Part shown: piece after piece, positions 7,997 to 15,591 of the stretch
Layout: the number at the start of each line of letters is the position of its first letter
Numbering within the stretch: the first letter of the stretch is position 1
Assembly: GCA_910583855.1 (NCBI GenBank)
Contig: CAJTYL010000007.1
Location: forward strand, 1-64,000
Length of the DNA stretch: 64,000 nucleotides
Direction: 5' to 3'
Source of the DNA: an uncultured Christensenella sp.
GTDB taxonomy: Bacteria; Bacillota; Clostridia; Christensenellales; Borkfalkiaceae
Made by a program: the position numbers and the translations under genes
Notes under the pieces: generated by a model
Databases searched by the model: none
Told to the model about the DNA's origin: nothing
The model's input: the letters and a program-made list of their open reading frames with translations, nothing else

Positions 7997-9406
7997 TCAG
8001 TTATTTAATAAAAAAGTTTTATTATGTAGTCCGTCAAACGTTACTTCAATATATTTTGTAAATTCGCTATTTATAAGTTGTTCATTAAGCGAATAGCTAG
8101 CATTATATTTATTGAGAATTTCAAAAAGCGTCATAAGTCCTATGCCGTTTCCGCCGTCTTCTTTGTGGGTGGTTATTCGACGCCTACCCATAATAGCAAT
8201 TACCTTTTTATCGAAGTGCCTACCGTTATCGTAAATGCGTAAGTTTGGAATAGCTTCTTCAGTAAGTCCAAAATTTAACAAAATATTACCGGTAGGTTGT
8301 TCTTTTGCTGCGATAATTGCGTTTTCTCCTAAATCACATATCAAAGTTATTAATTCGGTCATATCTGTAATCTTTGATAGAAGGATGGGCAAGCAGTCGT
8401 TATTAAGAGAAATTTCAAATTTCACGTTGTTTTGTTGAGCTTTATTATATAAATAATGCAGAACTGCATCTAAAGCGATGACGTTAGTTTTTGGTAAAGT
8501 GTCGGTATTTGATTGGTAATTAGAAATAATAGTTTGCCGTTCTGCTGATAAATTTTCGAGCTGAGTTAATAATGGTTGTAAGTCCTCAATGTTTTCTGAA
8601 TTTTTAATCAGATTGTTAACCGCATAAACCATGGCGGGAAGTAATTTGTTGTCGCGATGAATGATTTTTGCAAGCGCATCGTTTTGATTTAGTAGTTCTA
8701 CACGTTCTTTCTCATATTCTTCGATTCGTTGTTCGTAAATAAGTCCGTTTCTCTTATACAGTTGTCTTTGATAATTATATGTAATGTGCTTACGCCACCA
8801 AACTATTAGTCCTAATCCGCAGAATATAAAACAAATGAGTATTATCGTAAAAGGAGAATCATCAACGTTGTCAGTTAAAAATAGCGTCATAAGGAATATG
8901 CTTAAAATACTGATTAGAAGCAAAAGTTCCAAATTACCGTCATTATTTTGAACGGATATTCCGCTTTTGAATCTTTTCGTTCTGTATATTAGAAAAATCA
9001 ATATTAATTGGAAAACGCAAATAATTAATACTGTTACTATATTGACAACTAATTCAGATGGTTTGCATAAAAATATTAAAAAGCAAAATGGTATAGAAAT
9101 TATGATTGCAAAAGCATAAGCAATTATTGAAATACCGCAAGATAGTGTACTTATGTTAACTGTATTAAATATTGATTTTCTATAACGCCCCCAGTTATAC
9201 GAGCATAATAACACCAATAATCCGATAGGTCGTAATAACCTTATCTGTTTAGTAACATAATAAAGCCCTATGGTGAGGATAACAACAACAATCAAATCAA
9301 TAAGATTAATTAATTTTATTTTGATTTTTGCAAGCTTTAAATACCCATAAAAACTACAAATAAATATTAAAGACCATCTTAAAATAACTATTAAATCATT
9401 GATCAT
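7997..9406 (-). CDS. AgrC-like peptide-sensing histidine kinase
   Basis: This 469-residue sensor kinase has six to seven hydrophobic segments in its first 205 residues and a linker coiled coil. The phospho-acceptor is His250 (KIIHRDNKLL), followed by a GENAIIAA N-box, and the GHKL ATPase glycine box GGNGIGLMTLFE lies near residue 425. This is the HPK10/AgrC arrangement used to sense secreted peptides. It lies next to a divergent 16-residue peptide gene and two response regulators. Which regulator it phosphorylates cannot be told from sequence. No clear ribosome site precedes the ATG. Confidence 0.88.
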   Translation of the reverse strand: MINDLIVILRWSLIFICSFYGYLKLAKIKIKLINLIDLIVVVILTIGLYYVTKQIRLLRPIGLLVLLCSYNWGRYRKSIFNTVNISTLSCGISIIAYAFAIIISIPFCFLIFLCKPSELVVNIVTVLIICVFQLILIFLIYRTKRFKSGISVQNNDGNLELLLLISILSIFLMTLFLTDNVDDSPFTIILICFIFCGLGLIVWWRKHITYNYQRQLYKRNGLIYEQRIEEYEKERVELLNQNDALAKIIHRDNKLLPAMVYAVNNLIKNSENIEDLQPLLTQLENLSAERQTIISNYQSNTDTLPKTNVIALDAVLHYLYNKAQQNNVKFEISLNNDCLPILLSKITDMTELITLICDLGENAIIAAKEQPTGNILLNFGLTEEAIPNLRIYDNGRHFDKKVIAIMGRRRITTHKEDGGNGIGLMTLFEILNKYNASYSLNEQLINSEFTKYIEVTFDGLHNKTFLLNN

Positions 9407-9449
9407 AAAACACTAAAAATATACTAAATTCTAAGAAAATATACACCTA

Positions 9450-9486
9450 AGAACTAATTCATACTTTCCCTTCTAATTTCTATAAT
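9450..9486 (+). promoter_or_regulatory. Promoter with shared operator motif, peptide gene
   Basis: TATAAT lies at 9481-9486 with a weak TTCATA -35 at 9458-9463 (17-bp spacer). The motif AGAACTAATTCATACTTTC at 9450-9468 covers the -35. Nearly the same motif sits at the same distance from the -10 of the LytTR regulator gene, suggesting a common activator. Confidence 0.6.
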
Positions 9487-9511
9487 CGAAGAAAAAAAGG
9501 AGGGAACCATT

Positions 9512-9562
9512 ATGTGGCAGAGTTTTTGGAGTTGGTTTAAGAGTATTTGCTATTGGTTATAA
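9512..9562 (+). CDS. 16-residue Trp-rich peptide, candidate signal
   Basis: The reading frame MWQSFWSWFKSICYWL is short, but the expression signals around it are complete: a TATAAT promoter, AGGAGGG about 9 nt before the ATG, and a terminator hairpin 10 nt after the stop. It has four Trp, two Phe, one Tyr, one Lys and one Cys, and no cleavable leader. It sits between an AgrC-like kinase and a response regulator, both on the opposite strand. A leaderless autoinducer or a small membrane-active bacteriocin would fit. No AgrB-type processing gene is present. Function is inferred from context only. Confidence 0.65.
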   Translation: MWQSFWSWFKSICYWL

Positions 9563-9571
9563 TTAGCAAGC

Positions 9572-9598
9572 GGGCTGCACAATAGTGTAGCTCCTTTT
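9572..9598 (+). terminator. Terminator of the small peptide gene
   Basis: GGGCTGCAC pairs with GTGTAGCTCC around an AATA loop and is followed by TTTT. It lies directly after the peptide stop codon and ahead of the convergent regulator gene. Confidence 0.7.
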
Positions 9599-9600
9599 CA

Positions 9601-10386
9601 TTATAAATCGTTTTTAATTTTTTGTGCGTAATAATAAATAAATTCAGTAAGCGTTGGAACTCCCTTGTCCGACTTTATTTTTGCCGTGTAATTGTTTAAC
9701 AAGTCTTGAATATCCGAAGTATTCCAAGCTCGATTTATGGCATTTTGCATAGCGCGTTCAATGCTTGATGAAGTTTTACGATGTTTTTCGCCAAGTTTAT
9801 CACATAGATTTTGAGTCGGTTCTTTTATTGTTATGGTAATTGCATCAATAAGATAGGAATAGCCCATAGACTTCGTACTGATTCCTACTTTATCGAGTTC
9901 GGAGCATATTCTACGTTGCAGTCTTTTTGCCGCCTGTGTAGGTGATTCTTCTGCATTGCTTGTTTTATACTGTGCCTTTCGATTTAAAATAACCGTTTTT
10001 GTTATCCTAAAGAATTCCAGTACGGCTTTTGCTGAATAATTTTCTTGATTTTTCGTCATTATAAAATCCGCACCAAGTTCTCTTGCTGCCTTATGGGTAA
10101 TTGTGCTGATATTGTTTGTGGTCACCAGAATGAAAGGAGGACGAGCTATTTGCGCTTCTTTCAATTGTCTTAAAAAATCCAACCCATCGCCACCTCCGTG
10201 GTGAAGCTCTAGGTCTAAAATGACGGCATCTGGGGAAGCATCGGCAACATACTGAAACGCCCGTGATGAATTGTTTGTTATACCTATCAATCTGAAATTT
10301 TCGGGGTCATTGTCTATCTCGCATATTATTTCGTTGCAAGCAACTGGGTCATCTTCTACCAACAGTATCTCTAACACGTTTTCCAT
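9601..10386 (-). CDS. Response regulator with Spo0A-like DNA-binding domain
   Basis: This 261-residue protein starts at the ATG (MENVLEILLVEDD) preceded by AGGAG; an ATG 30 bases earlier lacks such a site. The receiver domain has the acidic pocket ED at 11-12 and Asp58 (VILDLE) as phospho-acceptor. The C-terminal 105 residues match the Spo0A effector domain: CSELDKVGISTKSMGYSYL, then SSSIERAMQNAINRAW. It differs from genuine Spo0A in context, being paired with a membrane kinase on an integrated element. It probably binds DNA in or near the signalling module. Confidence 0.82.
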   Translation of the reverse strand: MENVLEILLVEDDPVACNEIICEIDNDPENFRLIGITNNSSRAFQYVADASPDAVILDLELHHGGGDGLDFLRQLKEAQIARPPFILVTTNNISTITHKAARELGADFIMTKNQENYSAKAVLEFFRITKTVILNRKAQYKTSNAEESPTQAAKRLQRRICSELDKVGISTKSMGYSYLIDAITITIKEPTQNLCDKLGEKHRKTSSSIERAMQNAINRAWNTSDIQDLLNNYTAKIKSDKGVPTLTEFIYYYAQKIKNDL

Positions 10387-10448
10387 AGTGAACTCCTTTT
10401 CGACAGTATATAACAAAAATCTACAAAAAGCAACGAAAATTAAGCAAT

Positions 10449-10485
10449 AGAACTAATTTATATCTTTTAATATTATTATTATAGT
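10449..10485 (+). promoter_or_regulatory. Promoter with shared operator motif, LytTR regulator gene
   Basis: AGAACTAATTTATATCTTTT at 10449-10468 repeats the motif at 9450. A -10-like TATAGT begins 31 bases after the motif start, exactly as at the peptide promoter. The -35 is poor, so an activator is probably needed. Confidence 0.5.
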
Positions 10486-10540
10486 TTTCAATAGGTATAA
10501 GGGCATAATTTATTTATTCTAACACCTTAAAAAGAAACTA

Positions 10541-11257
10541 ATGATAAGAATAGCAATTTGTGATGATGAACAAAAATGTATTGATGAAGTTCAAAAGCTT
10601 TTGGACAAATTTTTGTCTAAAAATTTTGATTATACTTTTTTAACTTTTAACTCTGGTCAAGATTTGTTATCTCATTATGATAATAATTTTCCAATAGACA
10701 TTCTTTTTATGGATGTAATGATGGAGGGGTTAAACGGAATTGAGACGGTAAAAATTTTAAAAAAGCAACAGCCTCAGTGTATAGTGTTTTTTGTTACATA
10801 TCATAATTCTTTTATACCTGAGATGTTTAGATTAGATGCATTTCAGTTTGTGCAAAAGCCTATTAATGAAAAAGATTTTAAATTTGATTTAAAGAGAGCT
10901 ATAGAATTATATGTGCATTGTCACGAACATTTGGAGGTTAAAACTAAAGGGTATTTAAGTAAAATTCCAATATCTAAGGTCATCTATATATCTGTACATA
11001 ATAAACATGTCAATATTGTAACAACGGATGAAACTTATTGCCATAATGGAAATATAGCTGAATATGATGCAAAATTAAAAGGATATGGTTTTGCACATTG
11101 TCATAAAAGTTTTTTGATAAACTTAAATTATGTAAAACATATTGGTCTAAAAGACCTTGAGTTAAAAGATGTAACAGAATTAATTCCGGTAAGTAGAAAC
11201 TATAAATCAAACTTCTTAAAACAATTTAATAATTTTAATTTCGGCACAAAAATCTAA
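10541..11257 (+). CDS. LytTR-family response regulator (AgrA-like)
   Basis: This 238-residue regulator has an N-terminal receiver with ICDDE acidic residues and Asp58 (LFMDVMM). A LytTR DNA-binding domain from about residue 130 includes FAHCHKSFLINLNYV and ends with ELIPVSRNYK. LytTR regulators usually pair with AgrC-type kinases and control peptide or bacteriocin genes. This gene directly precedes the secreted protein and ABC transporter operon. The ribosome site is weak. The natural reading is that it activates the peptide promoter, its own promoter or the downstream operon. Confidence 0.9.
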   Translation: MIRIAICDDEQKCIDEVQKLLDKFLSKNFDYTFLTFNSGQDLLSHYDNNFPIDILFMDVMMEGLNGIETVKILKKQQPQCIVFFVTYHNSFIPEMFRLDAFQFVQKPINEKDFKFDLKRAIELYVHCHEHLEVKTKGYLSKIPISKVIYISVHNKHVNIVTTDETYCHNGNIAEYDAKLKGYGFAHCHKSFLINLNYVKHIGLKDLELKDVTELIPVSRNYKSNFLKQFNNFNFGTKI

Positions 11258-11470
11258 ATTTTTTTAAGCCAAATTAACCACTTAGGCAAGTTCAGATACC
11301 TCTTCGGCATCCTCTATTGAAACCACATATTTTGTGAATTAATATGAGTTTACCATATGTGATCTTTATTCGAGATTTAATTTGAAACGTCAACAATTTA
11401 GTTGCTTTTTCGATAGTAAGTGAAATCTTGACAAACGTACAAATGGCATATAAAATGGAGGATATGTAGG
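11258..11470. other. Intergenic region with inverted repeat
   Basis: This stretch lies between the LytTR regulator gene and the secreted protein gene. The arms CCACATAT (about 11323) and ATATGTG (about 11356) form an interrupted palindrome that could be a regulator site. No gene was recognised. Confidence 0.35.
11428..11456 (+). promoter_or_regulatory. Candidate promoter of the secreted protein operon
   Basis: TTGACA at 11428-11433 and TAAAAT at 11451-11456 are 17 bp apart. The predicted start would fall near 11463, after the GGAGG at 11457-11461, leaving only a very short leader. The true -10 may therefore lie elsewhere. Confidence 0.45.
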
Positions 11471-12859
11471 ATGAGAAAAACAACAAGCGTTAATGTAAAG
11501 TTAGTTGCACTAGTTGCCGTTTTAATGGCAATGGTCTTTTCTGTTTCAGCATTGCTTTTGGGTCGAAGTACCATTTCGGCTTCAGCAGCAGTTTCTGATA
11601 ATTGCGGCTATAATGAAGATAATGTTTATGTTGATTACTCTGGACAAGGTACTGTTATTAATGGGAAATTAACGGGAGATTCGGCAACGGTAAATGGGAG
11701 CAATGTTGATGTTCCTGTTTATAAAGCGGCGTATGAACCTAACAGCGGATGGAATTGGTTTTGGAATTGGTCATGGAGCGATTGGTCGACATCAAATAAT
11801 AAGACTAATGACTATGATACATATCGCGGTGAAAAGGTCACAGAATATCAAGTTGAAAGTAGGCAAGAATATAAATATAGGCGTAATGAGTCGCGTGATG
11901 TTTACAGCACGAAGTATTATACCACATACCAAGGTGCAAAATGGTATAACTGCTGGATATTTCTTTTTACAAGCAGTTGGTCTGGTTACGGTGGCGAAAA
12001 AAGCGGATATAAAATTGTAAATAGGTACACCAAGAGCGAAAAAAGTGGCACAAAACAAGTTACTGTATATGACAACGAGTGGAAGGCGAGTGCCCCTTTT
12101 AATTGGGCTTGGGAAAATAAGTGGGAAGCGTATACATCACGCACTACGTATCGATACCGTTCATTAGATATGAAATGGAGTGATACTGCTCAAAAAACTA
12201 CAGAGCAAGTGCCTCTTAATTATAGCTTATATGATAATTCCGGAAAACCTATTCAATTGGGAGCTGTTTGGACTTACAACAAGAATATTTCAAACGAGAA
12301 GGATTTTTATACTACTACAACAATAGTCGATCGTTATATGCTCAATACGGATGGGATAATCCAACTGCTTGATGGTAAAGAATATGCTTTAGATACTTTA
12401 ATAAAGGATAATAAAACATCTTGGTGGGAATGGGCTATAGGTACGGCTGTTGGCATTGGTTCTTTGTTTGCAAATCCGTATGTCGGTGGGGCAATTTTGT
12501 TTGTTCAACAACTCTATTCGGCAATGGGGACTGTAGTTGCTAATAGTATGCAAGATAAATATGAAAGTTTAAAGGAACTTCTTGTTATAGCAAAAAATTA
12601 TAACCTTAATTTTGTATTTGAGTATTATCAGACTACAACAATTACATCTAGTGGAGGTTCAAATTATGTAAACATGAAACAGTTTGCTACTAATCGTGAC
12701 TATATTGCAATGAAATATCAGGACAATGATAATCCAACAAAAGTTTATTTTTCTAACGATGCTTATGGCACAATTTCATATATGTCAAGCACAAAAAATT
12801 TAATTAACAGTATCGATACATATGTGAAATTAAAAAATTTACCGATGTTTGTTTATTAA
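11471..12859 (+). CDS. Secreted Trp-rich protein, possible bacteriocin or toxin
   Basis: This 462-residue protein begins with a long signal peptide that probably ends near ASA at 36-39. A striking Trp-rich stretch, SGWNWFWNWSWSDW, covers 92-105. The middle is rich in Tyr, Thr and Lys. A glycine-rich hydrophobic segment at about 318-352 (WAIGTAVGIGSLFANPYVGG) looks membrane-inserting. No known family was recognised. It heads an operon with a small membrane protein, two fused ABC exporters and two further proteins, and it follows a peptide-sensing module. A secreted antagonistic protein with dedicated export or self-protection genes is a plausible but unproven reading. Confidence 0.7.
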   Translation: MRKTTSVNVKLVALVAVLMAMVFSVSALLLGRSTISASAAVSDNCGYNEDNVYVDYSGQGTVINGKLTGDSATVNGSNVDVPVYKAAYEPNSGWNWFWNWSWSDWSTSNNKTNDYDTYRGEKVTEYQVESRQEYKYRRNESRDVYSTKYYTTYQGAKWYNCWIFLFTSSWSGYGGEKSGYKIVNRYTKSEKSGTKQVTVYDNEWKASAPFNWAWENKWEAYTSRTTYRYRSLDMKWSDTAQKTTEQVPLNYSLYDNSGKPIQLGAVWTYNKNISNEKDFYTTTTIVDRYMLNTDGIIQLLDGKEYALDTLIKDNKTSWWEWAIGTAVGIGSLFANPYVGGAILFVQQLYSAMGTVVANSMQDKYESLKELLVIAKNYNLNFVFEYYQTTTITSSGGSNYVNMKQFATNRDYIAMKYQDNDNPTKVYFSNDAYGTISYMSSTKNLINSIDTYVKLKNLPMFVY

Positions 12860-12944
12860 TTTCTATGAATTAATACTATATATCGGAATTTATATGAGAA
12901 AAGTATTATGAAAAAAAAGTTCAAAACATCTTGTAGGTATATCT

Positions 12945-13418
12945 GTGAAGCGTAAATTGATTATATATTTATGTAATTTGATAATTATACTTTGTTTAAC
13001 TGTTGTAGCAGTTTTTATAGCTCAAGAAATGTTTAGTAATTATCAGTTTTATATAAACCTATATGAAAATTTAGAACAAGATGTTCAATTGTTGGAAAGT
13101 GCTTATTATTTTGGTGTTCGAATTTATATGTCAGCATGTTTCGTGCTTATCATATTCACAATAATATCGTCAATTATTAATTGGGTGTTTAAATATCATT
13201 CTTTTAAAGTAATGCTTATTTATTTGGTCGCCGCAATTATTGTGGGTGCTTTAATCATAGCTATAAATTTAACAATAGCGACCAGAGTGTCTGTTTATAA
13301 ATGGGCAATGGCTATAAATATATTTTTATCGGTAACGCTTGTTATTGCCTATTCATTATCAAGCTATGTTAGCAGTAGAAAATTGATAAAAAACAAACAA
13401 ATCAAAATAATTAATTAA
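12945..13418 (+). CDS. Small four-helix membrane protein
   Basis: This 157-residue protein has four hydrophobic segments (about 3-25, 45-68, 78-100 and 110-130) and a basic tail. The frame opens at GTG; the upstream frame is closed by a stop within an A-run. A 15-codon reading frame (MKKKFKTSCRYICEA) starting near 12908 overlaps the GTG in another frame and could couple translation. By position in the operon it may be an immunity or transporter-accessory protein. No family was recognised. Confidence 0.65.
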   Translation: MKRKLIIYLCNLIIILCLTVVAVFIAQEMFSNYQFYINLYENLEQDVQLLESAYYFGVRIYMSACFVLIIFTIISSIINWVFKYHSFKVMLIYLVAAIIVGALIIAINLTIATRVSVYKWAMAINIFLSVTLVIAYSLSSYVSSRKLIKNKQIKIIN

Positions 13419-13429
13419 ATAATTGGAGA

Positions 13430-13455
13430 TAAGGGGGGAGGAATATTCCCCCTTA
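13430..13455 (+). promoter_or_regulatory. Hairpin masking the Shine-Dalgarno before the first ABC gene
   Basis: TAAGGGGG (13430-13437) pairs with CCCCCTTA (13448-13455). The loop holds the only AGGA-type ribosome site in the gap, and the likely ATG is 12 nt downstream at 13468. There is no T run, so control of translation or transcript stability is likelier than termination. Confidence 0.45.
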
Positions 13456-13467
13456 AACTCATTTTAT

Positions 13468-15591
13468 ATGGTAAAACTTAACCACATTAGCAAACACTAT
13501 ATTGATGGGAAGAAAGTGGTAACGGGGCTAAATGACGTTACGCTGTCTTTTGGCGTGGATGAATTTGTTGTTGTTACGGGTTCTTCCGGTAGCGGTAAAA
13601 GCACATTGCTGAATATTCTTTCCGGTACGGATTATGCCACATCAGGACAATATTTGGTTGACGATATTGACACGGATAGTTTTGATGAGAATGATTGGAG
13701 CAATTTTCGTTGCCGGAATATTGGGATTATTTATCAAGATAATAAGCTTATTGAAAATTATACTGTAAAAGAAAATATTGAAGCAGCAATTGCACTATGC
13801 TGTTCAAATAACAAAGAACGCAAAAAGAAGATAAATCAAATATTAAAAGACACGGGGCTTGCCACATTGGCTAGCAAAAAAGTCAAGTATTTATCCGGTG
13901 GGCAAAAACAACGGGTAGCAATTGCAAGAGCTATTTCAAAAGATTGCAGAATACTTTTGGCGGACGAGCCGACTGCGAATTTAGACATAGATACTGCTTC
14001 CGATATAGTTAGTCTTCTTAAAGAAATTTCCAAAGATAGATTGGTAATAGTTGTAACGCACAACGAGGAACAATTCGTAAACGTTGCGACAAGAAGAATC
14101 ATTTTAAGTGATGGAGGTATCTTATCCGATAAAATTCTGAAAACAAAAGAAGATAATCAATTTACAATAGAGTTTAATAAATGTGAGCCATTCAAGAAAG
14201 CATGCACTTATGGTATTTTTAAATATGCAAAGCCAATAGTTTCAATATTTTTAACTACTTTAATTGTTTTATTTTGCTCACTGATTTCTTATTCTGTTAG
14301 TCTTGATATGTCAAACAATCGCAATGAAGGTCTGACTAACACAGAGTTTTTCCAAAATCTATCTCCTGAAAGATATATAATATCTAAAACCGATAAAACA
14401 GCATTTACTAAAGATGATTTGGAAATTATTAAAGCCAAATCTGGAATTGATAATGTTGTGCTAGAGGATATTATTCTTGATACGGTGGGGTATATTGAAA
14501 ATCCCGGCACAAACAGAGACATGGAATTGTACATAAAACCATTGAGTGCATTAAAGGAAGTTGATTATGGCAGATTGCCGCAAAATGACGATGAAGTTGT
14601 TTTAAGTAATGATAACGGCGGCCCTTTTTATATGATGGAATCGGATGAAGAGTATTTTGCTTTGCGTACCGATGATATTATTTTACATAAAGTTAAAATA
14701 GTTGGGTGGTTAAAAGATACGGATCATTTTAGACCATCTGTATATGTGTCGGAAGAGCTAATGCAAAAGCTATACGTATGCAATTATCATAAGTATGCTG
14801 AAATTTCATTAATTGAAGATAATATTTCTTACCCCATATACAATGTTATGCCAGACACGGCGGTTGTATCAGGAACCATAATAGTGGGAGATGATAAATT
14901 ATCCGGGAAAAATTTGAACTTCAAACTTGCTGACAATCAGCGGTCGTTAGAAATGGATAATTTAATAGGCGATAGTATTAATAATTATTCGTCTTTAGCG
15001 ACAAAATATGGTAATTTAAATTCGTTTATTATAATTAACTATGAAGATTACAAAGAGATTCTCTTAGGCGAATACTATCAAATTAGTGTATTTTCAAAAA
15101 ATGTAATTGAGCCATGGGACAATTTTAATGTTATCTATCCTAATTCCATAAATGAAAGTTCTGCTAATTCTAATGATATAGTACAAGCACTGTTTTGGTT
15201 AGCAGGATGTATATTGTTGTCAGTTGTACTCATAGCGGTTAGTTATTTATTTTTAAGATATATGTTAAAAGGTGAAATTGGCATTTGCCGTATACGGAGT
15301 ACATTGGGGTATACCACCAAAGACATTTTAAAATATTTATTTATTAGAATTGGATCCGCAATTTTATTTGCCATTCTTTGTTTAACAGCTGTGTATGGTG
15401 GATTAATACAGCATTCACAGTCAGTTGATTTATCTAAGAGTTTTATCGTTCTGGCAAATATACCAATTTTGCAATTTGCAATTATTGTTCTATTAATTGG
15501 CGGAGTTCTTACAAGTTTACTTATTAATTTTGTGATTATCCGCTCAAAACTTGATAACGATAAAGCAAACAAAGGGGCAAAGAATGATTAA
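13468..15591 (+). CDS. Fused ABC exporter, MacB/FtsX type (first)
   Basis: This 707-residue protein has an ATP-binding domain with Walker A GSSGSGKST at 38-46, signature LSGGQKQR and a Walker B ending in LADEPT. A MacB/FtsX-type permease follows, with one helix near 255, a large extracellular domain and three C-terminal helices. MVKLNHISKHY is chosen as the start because it is the usual N-terminus of the ATPase domain; a frame extension to TTG at 13423 exists. Such exporters move or remove peptides and lipophilic compounds rather than importing nutrients. The gene overlaps the next by 8 bp, and the two probably form a heterodimer. Confidence 0.85.
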   Translation: MVKLNHISKHYIDGKKVVTGLNDVTLSFGVDEFVVVTGSSGSGKSTLLNILSGTDYATSGQYLVDDIDTDSFDENDWSNFRCRNIGIIYQDNKLIENYTVKENIEAAIALCCSNNKERKKKINQILKDTGLATLASKKVKYLSGGQKQRVAIARAISKDCRILLADEPTANLDIDTASDIVSLLKEISKDRLVIVVTHNEEQFVNVATRRIILSDGGILSDKILKTKEDNQFTIEFNKCEPFKKACTYGIFKYAKPIVSIFLTTLIVLFCSLISYSVSLDMSNNRNEGLTNTEFFQNLSPERYIISKTDKTAFTKDDLEIIKAKSGIDNVVLEDIILDTVGYIENPGTNRDMELYIKPLSALKEVDYGRLPQNDDEVVLSNDNGGPFYMMESDEEYFALRTDDIILHKVKIVGWLKDTDHFRPSVYVSEELMQKLYVCNYHKYAEISLIEDNISYPIYNVMPDTAVVSGTIIVGDDKLSGKNLNFKLADNQRSLEMDNLIGDSINNYSSLATKYGNLNSFIIINYEDYKEILLGEYYQISVFSKNVIEPWDNFNVIYPNSINESSANSNDIVQALFWLAGCILLSVVLIAVSYLFLRYMLKGEIGICRIRSTLGYTTKDILKYLFIRIGSAILFAILCLTAVYGGLIQHSQSVDLSKSFIVLANIPILQFAIIVLLIGGVLTSLLINFVIIRSKLDNDKANKGAKND

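Noticed and set aside
9601..10386. Host Spo0A itself
   Set aside because: The gene sits within the integrated element beside a membrane kinase and peptide gene, and the effector domain is divergent; a Spo0A-like regulator is the safer call.
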